64,000 nucleotides of DNA from Acinetobacter nosocomialis NIPH 2119 (GTDB taxonomy: Bacteria; Pseudomonadota; Gammaproteobacteria; Pseudomonadales; Moraxellaceae). Positions within the stretch are counted from its first letter, which is position 1. Every line of letters begins with the position of its first letter. The notes beneath the pieces are model-generated. The model saw nothing but the letters and a program-made list of their open reading frames with translations, did not search any database and was not told the DNA's origin. The stretch is from assembly GCF_000368085.1 (NCBI RefSeq), contig NZ_KB849239.1:1707082-1771081 (forward strand), read 5' to 3'. The translations under genes and the position numbers were made by a program. Shown here in pieces: positions 8,739-17,778 of this stretch.

Positions 8739-9482
8739 ATGCGCCTACATTTTATTGTTCATGAAGATTTTGAAGCACCGGGTGCATATGAAATTTGGGG
8801 GCAAACTAATAACTTTGAAATGACATATTCAAGAGTGTATTTAAACGAACAATTACCCTCTACAGTTGAACATATTGATTTTCTTATTGTGATGGGTGGT
8901 CCACAAAGTCCTGATACGACAGTTGAAATGTGCCCTCATTTTAATTCGCTCGCAGAACAAGCTGTCATAAAGAAAGCTATAGAGGCGAATAAAGTTGTGT
9001 TAGGTATATGTTTGGGTTCACAACTCATTGGTGAAGCTTTGGGTAGTCAATTTGAACATAGTCCTGAAAGAGAGATTGGTAAGTTTCCTATCATGCTGAC
9101 TGAGTATGGCGTTAAAGATTCTCTATTTTCACACTTAGGAAAAATGACAGAAGTTGGCCACTGGCACAATGACATGCCCGGGTTAACAAGCAATGCCAAA
9201 ATTATTGCTTTTAGTGCAGGTTGTCCGCGGCAAATCGTGGAGTATTCGAAATTAGTTTACGGTTTACAGTGTCATATGGAGCTAACGCCTGAAGTCGTTG
9301 AACTACTCATTCAACACTCAGCAACTGAACTCGACCAAGCCCCTGCTTATAAATTTGTTAATACCCGTGAGGAATTGAGAAATCATGACTATCAAGAAAT
9401 GAATCAAAACTTGTTTATTTTCCTAGATAAATTAAAAGATGAGTATTTAAAACTTAACTCAATCACAGCAAAGCCCTTTTAA
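8739..9482 (+). CDS. class I glutamine amidotransferase (GMP synthase-like)
   Basis: A 247-residue protein with the triad of class I glutamine amidotransferases: nucleophile Cys91 in GICLGSQL, and His/Glu in GLQCHMELTPE near residue 180. The oxyanion strand is VMGGPQSPD. There is no synthetase partner domain. Stand-alone members act on gamma-glutamyl compounds or as accessory amidases; substrate here is unknown. ATG 8739 follows TTGAGGA; an alternative TTG at 8727 overlaps that ribosome site and is rejected. Confidence 0.85.
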   Translation: MRLHFIVHEDFEAPGAYEIWGQTNNFEMTYSRVYLNEQLPSTVEHIDFLIVMGGPQSPDTTVEMCPHFNSLAEQAVIKKAIEANKVVLGICLGSQLIGEALGSQFEHSPEREIGKFPIMLTEYGVKDSLFSHLGKMTEVGHWHNDMPGLTSNAKIIAFSAGCPRQIVEYSKLVYGLQCHMELTPEVVELLIQHSATELDQAPAYKFVNTREELRNHDYQEMNQNLFIFLDKLKDEYLKLNSITAKPF

Positions 9483-9495
9483 TAGGGCTTTCTTT
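9471..9495 (+). terminator. terminator overlapping the amidotransferase stop
   Basis: AAGCCC-TTTTAATA-GGGCTT followed by TCTTTC; the TAA stop lies in the loop. Confidence 0.75.
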
Positions 9496-9686
9496 CATAA
9501 AATTAGATGATCTATAAATTTTAAATTCCATTTTGCACCGACAGTAAACGAACATAATTTCACAGCAACAAAATCCCAAGTAATAGATGGTCGCTATACT
9601 GATAGCCAAGATCTAACAAAATGATAGCGTCTGTCACACATGAAGCAGCTGACGTGCAGAAAATTAGCTTTTAGGTTTTAAGACGG

Positions 9687-10868
9687 CTATATAACACTTT
9701 CAACACGCATTTGTTCTGCACACTGTAGGGCATATTGCAAATCTTTTTGTAAATCGACCACCGATTCCAGCCCAATATTTAAGCGCACTAAATAACCATC
9801 TTTAGGTAAATTGGTATGTGTTCGATAAGCTTGCCCAACAGGTAAAATCAAACTTTCAAACCCTCCCCAAGACAAACCAATATGAAATAATTGCAACGAA
9901 TCAAAGAATTTTTGCACATATGAAGGTTCAGATTCTTTTAAGTAAAAAGCAAATACTCCAGATGAACCATCAAAATCTCTCAACCACAAATCATGATAAG
10001 GACTTGTTTCTAAAGCAGGATGAAGCACTTCTTTAATAGCCGGATGTGTTGCTAGAAATCGGGCAATAGTTAAAGCACTATCTTGATGCTGCTTTAACCT
10101 TACCGCTAAACTTCGCAAGCCACGTGATGCCAAATAAATGTCGTCTGGGCTTGTAGTTTCACCAAACAAATGTCCAGTTTTAGTGAGTTGTTGGTATGTT
10201 TCGGCATTTGCAGTAGCCACGCCCATGAGTATGTCAGAATGGCCACCAATGTATTTGGTTACGGACTGAATAGAAATATCAGCACCGTGCTTTAATGGTT
10301 GAAAAAGTAATGGCGTTGCCCAAGAGTTATCGACTAATACTTTTGCGCCGTATTGATGACTAATTGTAGAAATCGCTGCAACATCACTCAATTCAAATGT
10401 CATTGAACCGGGTGACTCAATAAACACCGCAGTGGTACGATCATTAATTTTTTCAGCTAATGCTTCAAGATTGGTAGAGTCAAAATATTCAACACTTACC
10501 CCCATTCGAACTAATATATTGTCAGCAAAATTTCGTGTTGGACCATAGATATTATCGGCAATCAAGACATGACTATTTGCCTCTACACAAGCCATAAGTG
10601 CATGTGTACATGCCGACAACCCAGATGGAAATACCATACTACCCGCACCGCCTTCAAGCGCACAGATTGCACTTTCAAAAGATTTAGCTGTTGCGGCGCC
10701 GAAACGGCCATAATGTCGATATACCCCACCATTTCGCTTAAATTCTTCCCACTCACTAAAGCTATTTACAACAATAGTAGAACCACGAAAAACAGGTGTG
10801 TTGACTAGACCATCAAAACGCTCAGGTGTTCGTCCTAAATTAATGACATCTGTACTGAATTGATTCAC
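9687..10868 (-). CDS. metC: cystathionine beta-lyase-type PLP enzyme
   Basis: A 393-residue Cys/Met-metabolism PLP enzyme. The PLP lysine is Lys205 in SVTKYIGGHSD; the FPSGLSA phosphate-binding segment (80-86), the substrate-proximal YGPT (108-111) and the VDNSWATP segment (179-186) are present. The sequence best fits MetC, which cleaves cystathionine to homocysteine, pyruvate and ammonia, but gamma-lyase or gamma-synthase activity cannot be excluded by eye. Single gene, with no methionine operon around it. Confidence 0.8.
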   Translation of the reverse strand: MNQFSTDVINLGRTPERFDGLVNTPVFRGSTIVVNSFSEWEEFKRNGGVYRHYGRFGAATAKSFESAICALEGGAGSMVFPSGLSACTHALMACVEANSHVLIADNIYGPTRNFADNILVRMGVSVEYFDSTNLEALAEKINDRTTAVFIESPGSMTFELSDVAAISTISHQYGAKVLVDNSWATPLLFQPLKHGADISIQSVTKYIGGHSDILMGVATANAETYQQLTKTGHLFGETTSPDDIYLASRGLRSLAVRLKQHQDSALTIARFLATHPAIKEVLHPALETSPYHDLWLRDFDGSSGVFAFYLKESEPSYVQKFFDSLQLFHIGLSWGGFESLILPVGQAYRTHTNLPKDGYLVRLNIGLESVVDLQKDLQYALQCAEQMRVESVI

Positions 10869-11108
10869 TTTTATATTCCGAGAAACATATCAACTTTATT
10901 ACCAATTCATGATAGTGAGGTTTCCATGGATATAAATTTTAATTTTTTCTACTTTTTATCTTTAAATTAGATTTATATTTCCTATTTTTACTTAAAATTA
11001 GAATTTAAATCCAACATTTATTTCTTAGGGTAAAATATTATTTTATAACGCTCTATGCATTGATCTACTTGTTGTTCAGACTTGCTGTTATGAAAGGTAC
11101 TTCTCACA

Positions 11109-11837
11109 CTATCCTTCATCTATGATTTGCTGGATACGCTTTTGGTAATTATTTAAAAAATCATGTGTCACACGGAAATGTTCCGTTTGTTCATACTGGA
11201 TTTCACGAATCCCTGTGTCAGAAAATTGATAGATTTTAGCGTTAGGGTAAGCTAGTAAAATTGGGGAATGCGTTGCAATAATCAGTTGTGACTGGTTTTT
11301 GCATAATTCATGAATAGCCGACAAAGCTACAAATTGCATAGTAGGTGAAAGAGCAGCTTCAGGTTCATCTAATAAATAAAGCCCCTCACCTTGTAGTTTA
11401 TGAGTGAGCAACTTTAAAAAACTTTCACCATGTGAACAAGCATGGATATTGCCACCATAACTTTTTACATAGTTCAATTCATTCATATATGTGCCGATAT
11501 TGTAATAACTCTCAGCTCTTAAAAAATAATAGTCTTTCGGCTTTTTAAAGCTTTTAATCATTCTTAAATATTGAAATAAATTTGATGAACTACTGGCTGA
11601 ATTAAGCCGCACGTTTAGAGTGCCGCCTTCTTCGGAAAAGCCAAGTGCCAAAGCGATGGCTTCCATAATAGTCGACTTACCAGAACCATTTTCGCCAACA
11701 AAAAAAGTAACGTCTGGATGGAAGGTTAATTGTTCAATATCATTAACGGCTGGTATCGAAAATGGATAAATTGACCAGTCTGCATGCATATTTGCTTTAA
11801 TTTGTACCGAACGTAAATAAGGTTTAGCTTCTAGCAT
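11109..11837 (-). CDS. stand-alone AAA/ABC-type ATPase
   Basis: A 242-residue ATPase with Walker A GENGSGKST (48-56), an ABC-like Walker B LYLLDEPEAAL near residue 155 and an H-loop IIATHSP. No transmembrane part or nuclease domain. These short predicted ATPases resemble RecF/SMC-type ATPases rather than transport components. It lies 41 bp downstream of the Lrp-family gene on the same strand and may share its transcript. Confidence 0.8.
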   Translation of the reverse strand: MLEAKPYLRSVQIKANMHADWSIYPFSIPAVNDIEQLTFHPDVTFFVGENGSGKSTIMEAIALALGFSEEGGTLNVRLNSASSSSNLFQYLRMIKSFKKPKDYYFLRAESYYNIGTYMNELNYVKSYGGNIHACSHGESFLKLLTHKLQGEGLYLLDEPEAALSPTMQFVALSAIHELCKNQSQLIIATHSPILLAYPNAKIYQFSDTGIREIQYEQTEHFRVTHDFLNNYQKRIQQIIDEG

Positions 11838-11878
11838 TTTGGCTGGTCCTTAATTTTTAATAGTATCTTCAGTTTTTA

Positions 11879-12349
11879 TTAGAAAAAATTTAAAGGAAGT
11901 TCTGTTGTATATTTAATTTGCTCCATGGCAAAACTCGAACTCACATCAGCCAACCCTTTAATTTCAATTAATTTTTTATAAACTTTATCATATTCAGCAA
12001 CATCCGACACGGCGACTTTAAGTAAATAATCTGTTTCACCTGCCATTCTATACACTTCAATCACTTCATCTATGTTATAGATATGAGAGTGAAATTTCTC
12101 AATCCACTCAATATTGTGTTGTGCAGTTTTAATAAACACCATCACAATCACATTAATATTGAGTTTTTTACGATCTAGCAAAGCGACTTTTGCACGAATA
12201 ATACCTTCTTCTTCCATCTTATGTATTCTGCGCCAGCAAGCCGTATTGCTTAATCCCACTTTTTCAGCAATATCACCGATTGCCAATGTGCAGTCCTTCT
12301 GTAGAAGATCTAATATTACACGGTCATATTTATCTAAATTTAACTTCAT
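11879..12349 (-). CDS. Lrp/AsnC family transcriptional regulator
   Basis: A 156-residue regulator: AsnC-type helix-turn-helix (LDKYDRVILDLLQKD, then VGLSNTACWRRIHKME), linker, and RAM effector domain (EVYRMAGETDYLLKVAV). Such proteins sense amino acids. Start chosen at 12349 where GAAGG precedes ATG; an upstream TTG would add 11 residues. No amino-acid metabolic gene is immediately adjacent other than metC about 1 kb away, so the target is unclear. Confidence 0.9.
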   Translation of the reverse strand: MKLNLDKYDRVILDLLQKDCTLAIGDIAEKVGLSNTACWRRIHKMEEEGIIRAKVALLDRKKLNINVIVMVFIKTAQHNIEWIEKFHSHIYNIDEVIEVYRMAGETDYLLKVAVSDVAEYDKVYKKLIEIKGLADVSSSFAMEQIKYTTELPLNFF

Positions 12350-12587
12350 ACCTTCAAGCTTCTCTGCACAATGTATTTGCAATAAATCAAATCAATAAAC
12401 AACATATTAAATTATTATTCTAATTTTAATAAAAAGATATTTGCCCTACATTTTAAACAATCACCTCATATTCGAAATGCATTTATTTCTAGTGTCCATC
12501 TAACAATCTATTTTTAAAGCTTGAAAGTTGAGATGAGCTTTTATTATTATCTTGTACATATTCGGTACAATAAAAGAGACAAGAAAA

Positions 12588-12908
12588 ATGCCAAATCAAT
12601 TTGATGCTGTTTCTATAACAAAAAAAGCGAATGTTCATTACGAGGGACACTCCATTAGTCATGTTATTGAACTTGAAGATGGTACAAAAAAGACTTTAGG
12701 GGTGATTCTTCCAACAGAAAAAGCTTTAACTTTTAAAACCCACGTTTCGGAACGCATTGAGATCATTTCGGGTAAATGCAGTGTTCAAATTGGCGATGAT
12801 CCGGAGACTAAAATCTATTCAAGTGGTGAATCTTTTAAGGTTCCAGAAAATAGTAAATTTAAAATTATTACAGATGAAGTGATTGATTACGTCTGCCATT
12901 TAGAATGA
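12588..12908 (+). CDS. ppnP: pyrimidine/purine nucleoside phosphorylase PpnP
   Basis: A 106-residue cupin-fold protein starting MPNQFDAVSITKKANVHYEG, characteristic of the former DUF1255/YaiE family. The conserved segments LPTEKALTFKTHVSE and GKCSVQIG lead to a C-terminal YVCHLE, as in the E. coli enzyme, which splits several nucleosides phosphorolytically. Start at 12588 gives canonical length; the longer in-frame upstream reading lacks a ribosome site. Confidence 0.9.
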   Translation: MPNQFDAVSITKKANVHYEGHSISHVIELEDGTKKTLGVILPTEKALTFKTHVSERIEIISGKCSVQIGDDPETKIYSSGESFKVPENSKFKIITDEVIDYVCHLE

Positions 12909-13029
12909 ATCAACATTACAAAGTCATACCTTTCATAGGATGTGGTTTTTCTATGAACCTTCCTATATTTTTCAAAAATTAGACAAGATGAAGTTTAAAT
13001 TTTCAGTACCTAAGCATTGTTACGATTAT

Positions 13030-13104
13030 CTATAAGCTTCCACCCCCATCAACATTGAGAACTTGACCAGTAATAAAACCTGCATGATCTGACAGTAAAA
13101 AGAT
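13030..13104 (-). pseudogene. 3'-terminal fossil of a short-chain dehydrogenase gene
   Basis: Minus-strand codons read IIFLLSDHAGFITGQ, then VLNVDGGGSL and a stop at 13030-13032. This is the conserved C-terminal end of classical SDR proteins (LLSD-A-FITGQ---VDGG). The frame upstream is closed by TAG just before the first Ile codon, and nothing else of the gene remains. It is evidence of a past SDR gene at this site between ppnP and the siderophore receptor. Confidence 0.65.
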
Positions 13105-13167
13105 AATCTAATTAAAAAGTTAAATTATTATTAATTTTTCCCACCCCTTTATTCACTCCAAACCATT

Positions 13168-13186
13168 GCAAATGAGTCTCATTTAT
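13168..13186 (+). promoter_or_regulatory. putative Fur box
   Basis: GCAAATGAGTCTCATTTAT contains a perfect 7-1-7 dyad (AAATGAG T CTCATTT), matching Fur-box architecture, about 110 bp upstream of the siderophore receptor start. Predicts iron repression of that gene. Confidence 0.7.
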
Positions 13187-13293
13187 ATATACTTTACTCA
13201 CTTTTTTTGAGTCTAGTCGGCACTCCTGTTTGTTCGCTTGAATAGTCGCTCTTTTTTAGCCTTTCACGATTTTTATATCACTTAGGTATACTT

Positions 13294-15465
13294 ATGTTTG
13301 CTTTCTCCCCACGTAAAAATTTAATTACTGTTGAAATTTTAAAACATAGTAGCCCCTTACTTTTATCGCTCATTCCAATGATGTCTTGGGCAGAAGCAAC
13401 CGCAATTCAACCGGCACAACTAGAAACGATTAAGGTTCAGGCTGAAGCAGACACAAGTTATATCGCAACACAAACGGCGTCGACGCTAAGAGGCAAACAA
13501 AAAAATCTAGAAAGCCCGCAAACTGTAAACGTTGTATCTAAGCAATACATGAAAGATTATTTACCTGCGAACTTGGACAATGCACTGACCCAAGTCAGCG
13601 GCATTACGCAGGGTAATACTTTAGGTGGTACACAAGACACCGTAATGAAACGCGGCTTTGGTGATAACCGTGACGGTTCAATTACCGTAAATGGTATGCC
13701 AATTGTGCAAGGCCGAACCATGAATGCGGCAGTTGAACAAGTTGAAGTCTTAAAAGGTCCATCTTCATTGCTCTATGGCATTATGGACCCGGGTGGTGTG
13801 GTCAATGTCATTACAAAGAAACCTGAGACGACTCAGAAAACTGAACTTTCCGTTTACGGCTCAAGCTTTGCTGCGGGCAAAAATGGTTTAGGTGCAAGCA
13901 TAGATACTACGGGTGCAATTGGTGACAGTAACTTTGCTTATCGCTTTATTGCCGATCATTCTGATGCGGACTACTGGCGTAATTTTGGTAATCTCAAACA
14001 GACTTTAATTGCTCCGTCTGTAGCATGGGATAATGGTCAAACTAAAGTGAACCTGAGTTATCAATATCGTCACTTTGATGTACCTTTTGACCGCTCTACC
14101 GTTTTTGACCCGAAAACCAATAAAGCCCTACCGATCTCTAAATACCAACGTCTAGATGAAGCTTTTAACCAAATGAAAGGTGAAGATCATTTGGCGCAAT
14201 TGTTAGTTGACCATCAAATTAATGATAACTGGTCGGCTCACTTTGGTTATACCTACAACTACGAAACTTATGATGCCAACCAGTTACGTGTGACCAAGTT
14301 AGATACAACTAAACACACCGTGACACGCCGTACCGATGCGACTTTAAATGCACAAAGCGTAGATAGTAATGCTCAAGCTTACATCAATGGTTCAACCAAC
14401 CTGTTCGGTTTAAAGCATGATATTCAATTCGGTTCAGACATCGAATACCGTAAGTATTTCCGTCCAGATATGGTTCGTGGCAATACCTCAACTTTAGATT
14501 ATTTAAATCCAAGTTTTGGAACTGTCGAACCATCTCAAAACGTTGTTGCATCAGATAGTGATCAAACCGATAAACTGCATACCTATGGTTTTTATGTACA
14601 AGATGCAATTCACCTAAATGAAAAATGGATTGCTGTACTGGGTGGACGTTACCTGAACTATCAGCAAACTGCTGGCCGTGGCAGACCATTTAAAGAAAAT
14701 ACCAACACCAATGATGATGCTTGGCTTCCACATGCAGGTTTAGTTTATAAATGGAATGACCAGCTTTCATTCTATGGTAGTTATACCGAGTCACTTAAGC
14801 CGTCTTCTTCTATTGCACCTTTGGGTGGCGATGCTGTTATTAACTCTGATGTTCAACCGGAACAAGCCAAGTCTTATGAAGTTGGTGCGAAATATGAGTT
14901 AAATGACCGTGTTAAAGCAAACTTTGCACTCTACGACATTAAAAAACGTAACGTTTTAGCTAAAGTGACTAACTCATCAACTGGTGAAGTTGAACTGCAT
15001 ACTACAGGTGCAGTACGTTCTAAAGGTGCTGAACTCGACCTAACAGGACGTGTAACCGATCAGCTTGATGCGACCCTTACCTATGCTTATACAGATGCGA
15101 AAGTAACTGAAGATGAAAGTGGCCTTGAGGGCAATCGCTTAAATAATGTAGCGAAAAATACTGCATCTTTGGCACTAGCGTATAACTATGGCGAACTTTA
15201 CAACGGTAATTTACGTTTTGGTATAAGCGGTAATTATGTTGGTAAACGTGCTGGGGATTCGGAAAATACCTTTGACCTGCCTGACTATACCCTTGCCAAT
15301 GCTTTTGTCAGTTATGACACGACCATTGCCAAACAAGCAGTTACGTTCCAATTTAATTTAAATAATATCTTTGACAAAACCTACTACACAGCCAGTGTAA
15401 ATAATTTGGCCGTGTCTCAAGGTGATTCTCGCCAAGCGGTATTACGTGCAACCTTTAAATTTTAA
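13294..15465 (+). CDS. TonB-dependent siderophore receptor
   Basis: A 723-residue outer-membrane receptor. A hydrophobic signal region (about 20-33) is followed by ETIKVQAEAD, a likely TonB-box region, then the plug domain (about 60-170: SPQTVNVVSKQYM, VEVLKGPSSLLYG, PGGVVNVITKKP) and a 22-strand barrel ending in the C-terminal phenylalanine of RATFKF. Architecture fits ferric hydroxamate/catecholate receptors; the ligand is not identifiable by eye. A Fur box lies upstream, and a small exported protein gene follows 48 bp downstream, likely in the same iron-regulated transcript. Confidence 0.9.
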   Translation: MFAFSPRKNLITVEILKHSSPLLLSLIPMMSWAEATAIQPAQLETIKVQAEADTSYIATQTASTLRGKQKNLESPQTVNVVSKQYMKDYLPANLDNALTQVSGITQGNTLGGTQDTVMKRGFGDNRDGSITVNGMPIVQGRTMNAAVEQVEVLKGPSSLLYGIMDPGGVVNVITKKPETTQKTELSVYGSSFAAGKNGLGASIDTTGAIGDSNFAYRFIADHSDADYWRNFGNLKQTLIAPSVAWDNGQTKVNLSYQYRHFDVPFDRSTVFDPKTNKALPISKYQRLDEAFNQMKGEDHLAQLLVDHQINDNWSAHFGYTYNYETYDANQLRVTKLDTTKHTVTRRTDATLNAQSVDSNAQAYINGSTNLFGLKHDIQFGSDIEYRKYFRPDMVRGNTSTLDYLNPSFGTVEPSQNVVASDSDQTDKLHTYGFYVQDAIHLNEKWIAVLGGRYLNYQQTAGRGRPFKENTNTNDDAWLPHAGLVYKWNDQLSFYGSYTESLKPSSSIAPLGGDAVINSDVQPEQAKSYEVGAKYELNDRVKANFALYDIKKRNVLAKVTNSSTGEVELHTTGAVRSKGAELDLTGRVTDQLDATLTYAYTDAKVTEDESGLEGNRLNNVAKNTASLALAYNYGELYNGNLRFGISGNYVGKRAGDSENTFDLPDYTLANAFVSYDTTIAKQAVTFQFNLNNIFDKTYYTASVNNLAVSQGDSRQAVLRATFKF

Positions 15466-15513
15466 AACATGGGATTAGAGCAGTGCCTAAATCGCTGCTC
15501 TTTTGAAATCAAT

Positions 15514-16191
15514 ATGAAAAAGCTTCTTTCTATCGTAGTGTTGATTGGCACATTGTTTAGCTCTGCTGTTTATGCTCAAACGCGAATTGCCTTGATCTCT
15601 CAAGTTAAAGGTGCCTCGGCGAGTACAGATATTGCGATTCAAAAATACTTGCAAAGCAAGGGCTATCAAGTTGAGGTGTTAGATCAATCTGTTTCACCAA
15701 ACAGTTTAAAGAACACAGATTTAGTCATTATCTCTTCTACTGTTGCTTCTAAAAACCTTCAACCTGGTTGGCGTCAACTTCCCCTTCCAATCATGACATG
15801 GGAAAACGACTACCTTGATGATTTGGCTATGACCGGTAAACGTATTAATACCGATTTTGGCGAAGTCGAGAAAGAACGTTATTTGTGGCTAGTCAATGCA
15901 CCGCATCCCCTCTCTGCACAGCTTCCTGCTGGAACTCGCAATGTATATAAGGCTCAAGCGCCTATGAGTTGGGGCAAGCCCGGTTTAGGTGCCACCATTA
16001 TTGCAACGATTTATGGTCAACCTGAAAAAGTAGCCATTTGGGGATATGAGAAAGGTGCAACAATGGATTATGAATCTTTAGCGCCTGCAAAGCGTCTTAT
16101 GTTCTTCCTTAACAATGACACCTTTACCAATCTATCTGACGATGGTTTAAAGCTGTTTGATGCCTCAATTCAATGGCTTACCCATAAATAA
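15514..16191 (+). CDS. periplasmic protein partnered with the siderophore receptor
   Basis: A 225-residue protein with signal peptide MKKLLSIVVLIGTLFSSAVYA. The mature part has a flavodoxin/ThuA-like opening (TRIALISQVKG, then DIAIQKYLQSKGYQVEVLD) and a central PIMTWENDYLDD. It resembles glutamine-amidotransferase-like/ThuA folds without an obvious nucleophile. Being tightly downstream of the receptor gene, a role in periplasmic handling of the iron-siderophore is plausible but inferred. The start at 15514 is chosen because it begins the signal peptide; an upstream ATG adds 15 unlikely residues. Confidence 0.65.
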   Translation: MKKLLSIVVLIGTLFSSAVYAQTRIALISQVKGASASTDIAIQKYLQSKGYQVEVLDQSVSPNSLKNTDLVIISSTVASKNLQPGWRQLPLPIMTWENDYLDDLAMTGKRINTDFGEVEKERYLWLVNAPHPLSAQLPAGTRNVYKAQAPMSWGKPGLGATIIATIYGQPEKVAIWGYEKGATMDYESLAPAKRLMFFLNNDTFTNLSDDGLKLFDASIQWLTHK

Positions 16192-16244
16192 AACCATTTA
16201 TGATGCAGCTCTCAAGGTTTTTATAACACTTTGGCGAGCTGCAA

Positions 16245-16715
16245 TTAATAGACGACATTTACGCGCACCCAATCCTCATACTTTGTAGCCTGAACATTGG
16301 TACTTGATGTAATTACCCCATGTATAGGAATATTTTCTTTCATTCCCGTTGCAACACCTGAGTGTATTTTACTTCCTGCCCCGCCCCAAATTTGAGTATG
16401 ACCAGCATCCTGATACAGGACATATGCCACAGAAGCCGTGCTTGCAGCAGACTTAAGCTCAAAGTTATTGTCTGAGGTGACGGCGACTTGATACGGTGTA
16501 TTTTTGCTGCATTGGACAGAGACATCGGTTCTTGTGGCTGAAACTGGCTGCGCACGTACAACTGTACCAAAATCTAGATTTCCTTGGGTTGAAACTTCGC
16601 AAGTGTCTACAATGGTTAAACTCACTTTTAATGAGGTAGATGCATTTCCAGCATGTGCGCTATTTATTATCAGCATTCCCATAAGGGAAAATAAGGCGTA
16701 CTTAATGACTTTCAT
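16245..16715 (-). CDS. spore coat U (SCPU) domain protein
   Basis: A 156-residue secreted protein: signal peptide ending SAHA, then an Ig-like SCPU domain with the paired cysteines of CEVSTQGNLDFGT and VQCSKNTPYQV and the C-terminal VRVNVVY donor-strand-type end. Such proteins are subunits of archaic chaperone-usher pili (CsuA/B, CsuE family). No usher or chaperone gene is adjacent, so this is an orphan copy. AAGGAGAAG ribosome site. Confidence 0.8.
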   Translation of the reverse strand: MKVIKYALFSLMGMLIINSAHAGNASTSLKVSLTIVDTCEVSTQGNLDFGTVVRAQPVSATRTDVSVQCSKNTPYQVAVTSDNNFELKSAASTASVAYVLYQDAGHTQIWGGAGSKIHSGVATGMKENIPIHGVITSSTNVQATKYEDWVRVNVVY

Positions 16716-17236
16716 TTCTTCTCCTTATCTTTTTTTGTTCTATTTTCTACTCATCTTTATATTGTCATTTTTCTGTTTTACTAAAGAAACAGTTTCAGGG
16801 TCTTTTAGTTATAAAACTTAATATTGCCTACTGTCAATCGATAATAATCACATGATTTTCATATTAATCTTATAATTTGTGATGAATTAAACGTAATTTA
16901 ATTTAGTTTAAAAAGTAGTTAATGTTTTTTATTTTCATCCACTATAAATTAATTTCTTTGGCACTTTTTCTAATTATTTTTAAAAACCGATTGTCTGATC
17001 TGAGCTGCATATTGTTTACTTAATACCCAATGAAAGACTGCCTAAAAACCCAATAATTCTGACTATTTTAGCCATTACATAAAAAACCGATAAAAATAAT
17101 ATAATAGAAAATATTTTATAAAATTTAATATTGTTTGTGCTTATAGATTTAACACTTATAGAACTGTAATGTTAAATTTAAAATACACGTCTAAAGCCTT
17201 TAAAACCTTCCACTTTTAATTCGAGAATCCATTGAT
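16716..17236. other. AT-rich intergenic region
   Basis: About 520 bp between two divergent exported-protein genes. It is strongly AT-rich with several A/T tracts. I see no ORF, repeat or recognised RNA in it. Confidence 0.4.
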
Positions 17237-17674
17237 ATGAAAAAATATTTATTATTAATTTTACTTAGCTTTTATTCGATTCATTCCTTTGCTTCGGACA
17301 AACTCAATGGCACTGTTTGGAAAACCATTGATGATGAAACCCATCAGCCTAGAGCTTTGGTAAAGTTTAGCGAAGATAAAAACGGTCTTCTCACTGCAAA
17401 TATTGAAAAAATCCTTGTTACAAGTGAAGCCAATAAATGTACGATGTGTGAAGGTACTTATAAAAACAAATCTTTAATTGGTTTAACCATTGTCAAAAAT
17501 TTAAAAAATATTGGTCAAAACAAATATGACAAAGGGTCTATTCTTGACCCACAGTCAGACACAACCTATCGCTTTAGTGTAACTGTATCACCAGATGGTG
17601 AAAAACTTACCGCGCGTGGCTATATTGGTATTTCTGCAATTGGTCGAAACCAAACATGGTACCGAGTTAAATAA
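17237..17674 (+). CDS. DUF2147 secreted protein
   Basis: A 145-residue exported protein with signal peptide MKKYLLLILLSFYSIHSFAS. The mature DUF2147 domain runs from GTVWKTIDDET to the end, with CTMCEG (a Cys pair) and the family-typical GY-G ISAIGRNQTWYRV. Members are lipocalin-like beta-barrels of unknown function, frequent in Acinetobacter. Monocistronic. Confidence 0.8.
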   Translation: MKKYLLLILLSFYSIHSFASDKLNGTVWKTIDDETHQPRALVKFSEDKNGLLTANIEKILVTSEANKCTMCEGTYKNKSLIGLTIVKNLKNIGQNKYDKGSILDPQSDTTYRFSVTVSPDGEKLTARGYIGISAIGRNQTWYRVK

Positions 17675-17713
17675 TTCATAAAGTAGCTTTTGATCAACGC
17701 CCTGTAGCTACTC

Positions 17714-17778
17714 ACCGATCATAAATACGGTCTATATGTAATGTAAAAATTATGTATGTAGACAGTGTTATGATCGGT
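17714..17778. repeat. imperfect long inverted repeat at a convergent junction
   Basis: ACCGATCATA (17714-17723) pairs with TATGATCGGT (17769-17778). Inside, GTCTA-AT-TA pairs with TA-AT-TAGAC, giving an extended hairpin of about 65 nt around an A-rich loop. It overlaps the stop codon of the MFS gene and probably acts as a two-way transcription stop. Confidence 0.6.

Noticed and set aside
14384..14689. 101-codon ORF opposite the siderophore receptor
   Set aside because: Shadow of the TonB receptor barrel region, no ribosome site.
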